From Rodentolepis nana (lineage: Eukaryota > Platyhelminthes > Cestoda > Cyclophyllidea > Hymenolepididae): 10,142 nucleotides of DNA. Where the stretch lies: NCBI GenBank assembly GCA_900617975.1, contig UZAE01015076.1, positions 1 through 10,142 of the forward strand. The letters run 5' to 3'. The position numbers were made by a program, and so were the translations under genes. The notes under the pieces are model-generated. The model was not told where the DNA came from. It worked only from the letters and a program-made list of their open reading frames with translations, and searched no databases. Positions 6,262-10,142 of this stretch are shown here, piece by piece. Positions within the stretch are counted from its first letter, which is position 1. Each line of letters begins with the position of its first letter.

Positions 6262-7635
6262 CTACTATAGTAGGTTTTGAATATTGAGTGAAATCGTTTT
6301 CCCTAATATAACTTGGTATTATTTCCTTATCCCTAGAAAGAGTTTGCCATTAATGCATGAAATACTGTTTTTGAGCATTTTCGTATATCACAGTTTATTA
6401 ACTTTTTTATTCCAATTTAATAGAAAATGAACAAAGACTTTAATTGAATTAATTGAATTTTTGTGGATGTATCAGGGCCTAAATTATTCTTACAATGGTT
6501 CGAAATACACGGCTCACAGCAAACATGCTTTGTAATTGGATATATTGAACATAACGGGATTTCACAATTACTGCGTATGGGAGGATGTATTTTAATGAAT
6601 AACATTTACCTTAGTCGCAGTCATGAAATTGGAGCAAGCTTCTTACCTTAAAAGTGGCCAAATTCTTAAAGTTCAGGATCTCTAATACTCTTCTCAATAC
6701 TTCCATTGCTCGCATTGCCAGCATTGGTGCCTCTGTTTCTGCTTGTGTGTGAGGTGGAGGCGCTTGATAACTAGAGAAACGAGTGTGCTTGTTACATATC
6801 AGTTTCAATTTATTTGGAAATATTAAATTATGGTGGCTTCTCCAATTTCCCGATTAATTTGCCACTGAACGAGAAAATGGAAATATTTGAAACAAATTAA
6901 ATTATGGACTTAAATTAAAGAATCATCTACTGAGAAACAGGGCCAAAGTACCAAACAGAAAACAATGAAATATAATGCGTAAATGCTCAATTTTACTTGA
7001 ATTCCACCTTTAAAATTATCTTCCATATGTCCCTTAGAATTGAAAATCAATTCTTTCTTCAATTAAATGAATCAATCAATAACAAATTGTCATCTCAAAT
7101 TTAACCATTAATAAAGGCAATGTGCGCTATGATTGTCATTGAATTCTCCCAGAATGAAAAAGCAGATGAAGATGTGAGTTTGGTTCATACCATGAAGTCT
7201 AAATTCCTAGACATGCCTGACTTGCTAGCATCAATGGCGTAATCAATGCCCTTGAAAATCAACTGAGCTGCAATTATGGCTCCGATTTTCCTCTATTCGC
7301 TATCAATTCGATGACTTCTGCATTTTGGTGAAATATCTCATACAATGGAGCATTATTGAATAAATGGTTTGACGCATGTCAAGAAGATGCTATTTTTAAA
7401 AGTAAGAAATGGAAACAACGGTATATGAATTCCGTCTCTGAAATGGTAATTGCTAGCTCTACCCCCAATACCGAATTTTCTCATTTTCTTTATATCTGCA
7501 AACATATGTGAGCTGGATGATGTCGATTTCGCAAGAACAAAGTTTTTCACATGGAAGTGAGAACTAAGGAACTGGAAGATCTCCACATAATTAAATGGAC
7601 ATCAGTTTTCTTCATTTTAATTCTTGAAAGTCGCA
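6262..7635. other. Intergenic, nothing recognised
   Basis: AT-rich, with short open frames on both strands (for example 6463-6651 plus, 7353-7586 minus) that show no domain, no splice-consistent extension and no partner elsewhere in the window. Confidence 0.5.
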
Positions 7636-8035
7636 ATTACCTTAACAGATCAACCGATTCCGTCCAAACTGTCACTGGCAATTAGACTCCTATCATCCAG
7701 TCTATGAGGGTCAACAGAATTTCTCACAACATCAAGGTGTAATATCCATGACTTTTGGTCAGTCAGAGAGTGAAGGCGCTGGAATGCACGACCAGACATC
7801 TCACAGATTAAAATCTCTCCAATTTCAGTTCTCACGATCAACAGGTGAGGCTTATTGGATGAACGCATTATGGCCAATTTTGTCTTGCCATGTTCTGGCA
7901 CTCTAGAGTAGAGCTATTGACTTGAAGCAAGATCATTATTGCTACCTGATCATCTGGGTGCTTTACTAGCACCGATTATCCTTGTGTAAGCAGAGGATCC
8001 ACTGCTTAGTAGTTGGCACCTCCTTTCACAATATT
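7636..8035 (-). pseudogene. Inverted, decayed copy of the WD40 gene's first visible exon
   Basis: On the minus strand, 8018 to about 7915 aligns with the intact gene from DANY through GQVYIMDL (ANY, LLT.G, QV.IM kept), with two TAA stops. After a net loss of about seven bases, 7901-7653 reads KTKLAIMRSSNKPHLLIV, EMSGRAF and VRNSVDPHRLDDRSL, matching KTKLAIMHFTNKPHLLIL, EMSSGGF and SRNSVDPHRHDDSGL of the gene. A deletion of about four bases after SLDG then shifts the frame before the RLW motif. Similarity reaches past the acceptor into the gene's intron (AATATT before the exon), so this is a genomic duplicate and not a spliced retrocopy. Nothing matching exons 2 and 3 was found below 7636. Confidence 0.85.
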
Positions 8036-8828
8036 CCTTAAAGTTTAGAGAGAACCCTTTAGTTGTATTTTATGATCTTTACTAATTTCTGTCAAAGCAT
8101 GAGGTGCGAATTGTGCTGAGTTTTCAAATAAATAAATAAATAAATTTCAAGTGAACTTCTTAAGTACACAAAGTTCCTACTTTTGAGCTGGACAGTTGTG
8201 GTTTAGCACAAATCACGATTAATTTACTACTAAAATTCTGTCAGCGTAAGTGGATTTTAATATTATCATCTGTGAGCAATAATGTGTTCATAAATACATG
8301 AGATTTCGTGGGTTGATGGCAAAGTAAGTGCCATTCAATAGTATCAAAAATGGTCATGTGTTAATTATCACCTTAATATGATCAATATGATTGAATTTCA
8401 TGTCCAAGTGTAAGTTACCTGGTGGCAGCTCAAGTGAGGCAAAGTCGAGTGCTATCCTGATGAAGCACCTACCCATCAGTTTAGTGGGACTAGGGATAAG
8501 GTGCAAGTGTCAATGTAATTGGTCAGAGATTCTCCAGTGATTTGATTGAGGAAGAAATGTTTCGACTTTATAATTGAATCATCCATAAATCTCTGTTGGG
8601 CACCCTCAACTAGTAGGCACTACTTGGAGCACCAAACTGGCCCCGATGATCCCCTAACTCAATACTTAGACAGGAAAAGTGCACAGGCAGTGTAATTATA
8701 TTTTACATCGTATTCGGATGGACCAACTTTCGCGAATCTTGATACAAGAAGTGGTAATAATTGACACATCAATGTGGCGTACTCTAATGTGTCTTCCTCT
8801 AGCACTATAAAATTGCCTTGAATGTCTC
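8036..8828. other. Intergenic, nothing recognised, with an (AAAT)5 run
   Basis: Contains (AAAT)5 at 8126-8145 and otherwise unremarkable AT-rich sequence. No open frame or repeat partner was found. Confidence 0.5.
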
Positions 8829-8964
8829 AAATAATGCTAGAATCAAGGCTTTCTCCCTGGATTGCCTTTAAATACATATTGAGCCTTGTGATTTAGCACT
8901 AGCACTTTACCGAAGGAAATTAAGAAGAAAGTGAATTAAATCTGGTTTAAGTTATAAGACGACA

Positions 8965-9204
8965 TTAATTAGAGCGATGTGTTTGGTTCGCTATGCATGG
9001 AATTTGGAGGTATAAAAGTTTAGATAAGTACAATTCAAAATAAAATGCATTATCTGTCTCTTGGCATACGACAAGCTGAAGTAGAGGTGAGCAGGATATT
9101 TTCACAGTGCTAATACTGTACATTGACATAAAATGTATACCAGACATATCGTTAGAACAATGTCGGGTCAGAGGAAGAGCGGCAAGAAACGCCATGTCTT
9201 TTTT
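8965..9204 (-). pseudogene. Possible exon relic in copy B, unknown protein
   Basis: A minus-strand open frame of 76 codons begins MAFLAALPLTRHCSNDMSG and later reads SISTVKISCSPLLQLVV. The ATG is kept in copy A. AG bases just before it could be an acceptor. The frame shows partial conservation in A despite stops and an indel. No domain was recognised. A working gene is unlikely, given the state of the neighbouring blocks. Confidence 0.3.
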
Positions 9205-9480
9205 TAAGATTCTGGCGTGAGCGATAGACTTAACTCCACATGGTGAAACCTGGGTAACGAATTCTCATATGACAAACAAGTCTAACAATCGACAATTTGA
9301 TTTCTGACTTTTAGACACTGTGACCCGACAATACCTTTGTGGCTGCCTATCAGTCTCTCTTATATTTGTGAATCACACTTTTCTCCCTCCTCTCGAAGCC
9401 CACTGTGAAGCCCGAAGTCAGCTAGAGGGCCAATGATAATTAACAAAGCACCGGTCATTTGAAATAAATAAATATCATTG
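9205..9480 (+). repeat. Left inverted arm in copy B
   Basis: Diverged equivalent of 2605-3075 (GATAGACTTAACTCCACATGGTG; AAGCCCGAAGTCAGCTAGAGG at 9410). Its inner end (about 9410-9475) pairs in inverted orientation with 10078-10142, so copy B is also an inverted-repeat structure. The window ends inside the second arm. Confidence 0.65.
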
Positions 9481-9535
9481 TAGGATAATTGCAGTCAATT
9501 AATAAGAAAGCAAAAATATATGTCATTCTACTTAC

Positions 9536-9985
9536 CAAGGTTTTGTTTTCAAAAGTTTTCAGCGTAAATAGAAGGTGGTGCCATAGGCGTTGCGTAGCTC
9601 AAAGTTTACCACCAAAGATATGAACGCAAGAATAGTTGTCACGTCAAAAACTTTGTGGAACACACTATATGACGCTATCGTAACATGGTGATGGAACTTT
9701 TGCAAGTGAATTCGCTGACAACGCTTGCCACTTATACTTCCAGTTTCATGGCACTGCTGTGTCACAAATTTGCCAATTAGGGGAGGTGAATCAGAAATTG
9801 AGCATTCCCAACATACCCGGTCAACGCACTTTTCCAAATGGTTGACAGTTTGGATATTTTAAGATGAATTGAATGAAGTCCAAATGTTCCCAAAATAGAG
9901 TCTATATGCACACACAATCCCAAAGTGTGAATTTCTTCCAAGTGTTAACTACCAAATCATCGCTGACAGGATGAAAATTTCTTTT
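9536..9985 (-). pseudogene. Better preserved gene relic in copy B (unknown, possibly membrane protein)
   Basis: Block 1 (9985-9911) reads NFHPVSDDLVVNTWKKF, then TLWDCV. A second frame, open for 99 codons (9858-9562, no ATG at its start), reads IQTVNHLEKCVDRVCWEC, has several more Cys, then a hydrophobic VTTILAFISLVV and LRNAYGTTFYLR before a TGA. At that TGA copy A has TGG. A donor GTAAGT at 9535-9530 matches the one in A. The two frames are offset, so an intron of about 50 nt or an indel lies between them. Cys-rich loop plus membrane-like segments suggest a small membrane protein; claudin/PMP22-type is one guess. Frame offset and TGA argue for a pseudogene. Confidence 0.4.
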
Positions 9986-10077
9986 TAATTCTTGATACAA
10001 AATTAGGGGAGAAAATGTCAATACTTTGTAGAATTTTAGTCCTTGAGAAACGGTAAAATAAATTAAAAGAAACACAC

Positions 10078-10142
10078 AATATTTATTTATTTATTTCAAG
10101 TGGCAGGCTTTATGATATTTATCATTAGCCCTTAATCTTTGA
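10078..10142 (-). repeat. Start of right inverted arm in copy B, cut by the window end
   Basis: ATTT x4 (10081-10096) followed by GGCAGGCTTTATGA and TTATCATTAGCCCTTAA matches 4655-4720 of the right arm of element A and the reverse complement of 9415-9475. Copy B therefore reaches its second arm only about 55 bases after the end of the shared unit, without the UCK, gag and protease segment. Confidence 0.7.

Larger units (their letters stand above)
8829..10025. repeat. Duplicated unit, copy B (about 1.2 kb)
   Basis: Direct, diverged partner of 2225-3475, with the shared landmarks listed for copy A. It keeps about 150 bases (about 9610-9755) that A has lost and has a single copy of the motif that is tandemly repeated in A. 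Where A meets retrotransposon sequence, B continues into short AT-rich sequence and then a right-arm-like segment at 10078. Confidence 0.85.

Noticed and set aside
7353..7586. 77-codon minus-strand frame downstream of the WD40 pseudogene as its exon 2
   Set aside because: No convincing similarity to the intact gene's 562-963 was found in any frame; only scattered short matches.
2225..10025. The direct repeats at 2225-3475 and 8829-10025 as LTRs of one retrotransposon
   Set aside because: They are too diverged for an LTR pair, hold inverted arms and spliced-gene-like blocks, show no primer-binding site or polypurine tract, and the interior lacks reverse transcriptase, RNase H and integrase.

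Overview
The window looks like nuclear DNA of a flatworm, most probably a parasitic one (tapeworm or fluke). It is AT-rich with very short GT-AG introns (33 and 68 nt). It carries gag-protease remains of a Ty3/gypsy retrotransposon with the C-x2-H-x9-C-x3-C zinc knuckle known from the CsRn1 clade, which was first described in a fluke. Most of the window is repeats and decayed gene pieces. Only one gene looks intact. No tRNA, rRNA, CRISPR array or bacterial-type feature is visible.

Layout. (1) Positions 96-1312 (+) hold the 3' part of a WD40-repeat protein gene (three exons, 371 residues visible, real stop), with a candidate poly(A) signal at 1749. Its 5' end is cut by an assembly seam: the single N at 81 is preceded by 80 bases that recur exactly just behind the stop codon (1319-1398). 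(2) About 2225-3475 and 8829-10025 are two diverged direct copies (A and B) of one unit of about 1.2 kb. Each holds minus-strand stretches that align codon by codon, with stops in A where B has Trp or Cys. I read them as relics of an unidentified gene, possibly a small membrane protein. (3) In copy A, long inverted repeat arms (2605-3075 and 4640-4990) bound a segment of about 2.4 kb. Inside it, on the minus strand, lie a uridine-cytidine kinase (UCK) exon fragment (4388 to about 4228), a CsRn1-type gag end (about 4216 to 3943) and an open retropepsin frame (4003-3485). Copy B has the same kind of arms but none of this cargo in the part that is visible. (4) Positions 6030-6261 hold a second, better preserved UCK exon fragment next to a repeat that also lies at 5010-5118, in a different order. 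(5) Positions 7636-8035 (-) are a decayed inverted copy of the WD40 gene's first visible exon, including part of the flanking intron.

Taken together, this is a gene-poor region built by DNA-level duplication, inversion and capture of exon pieces (WD40, UCK and an unknown gene) around an inverted-repeat element and a retrotransposon fragment. The WD40 gene is the only candidate for a working protein. Stretches 1755-2224, 5119-6029, 6262-7635 and 8036-8828 contain nothing I can name.
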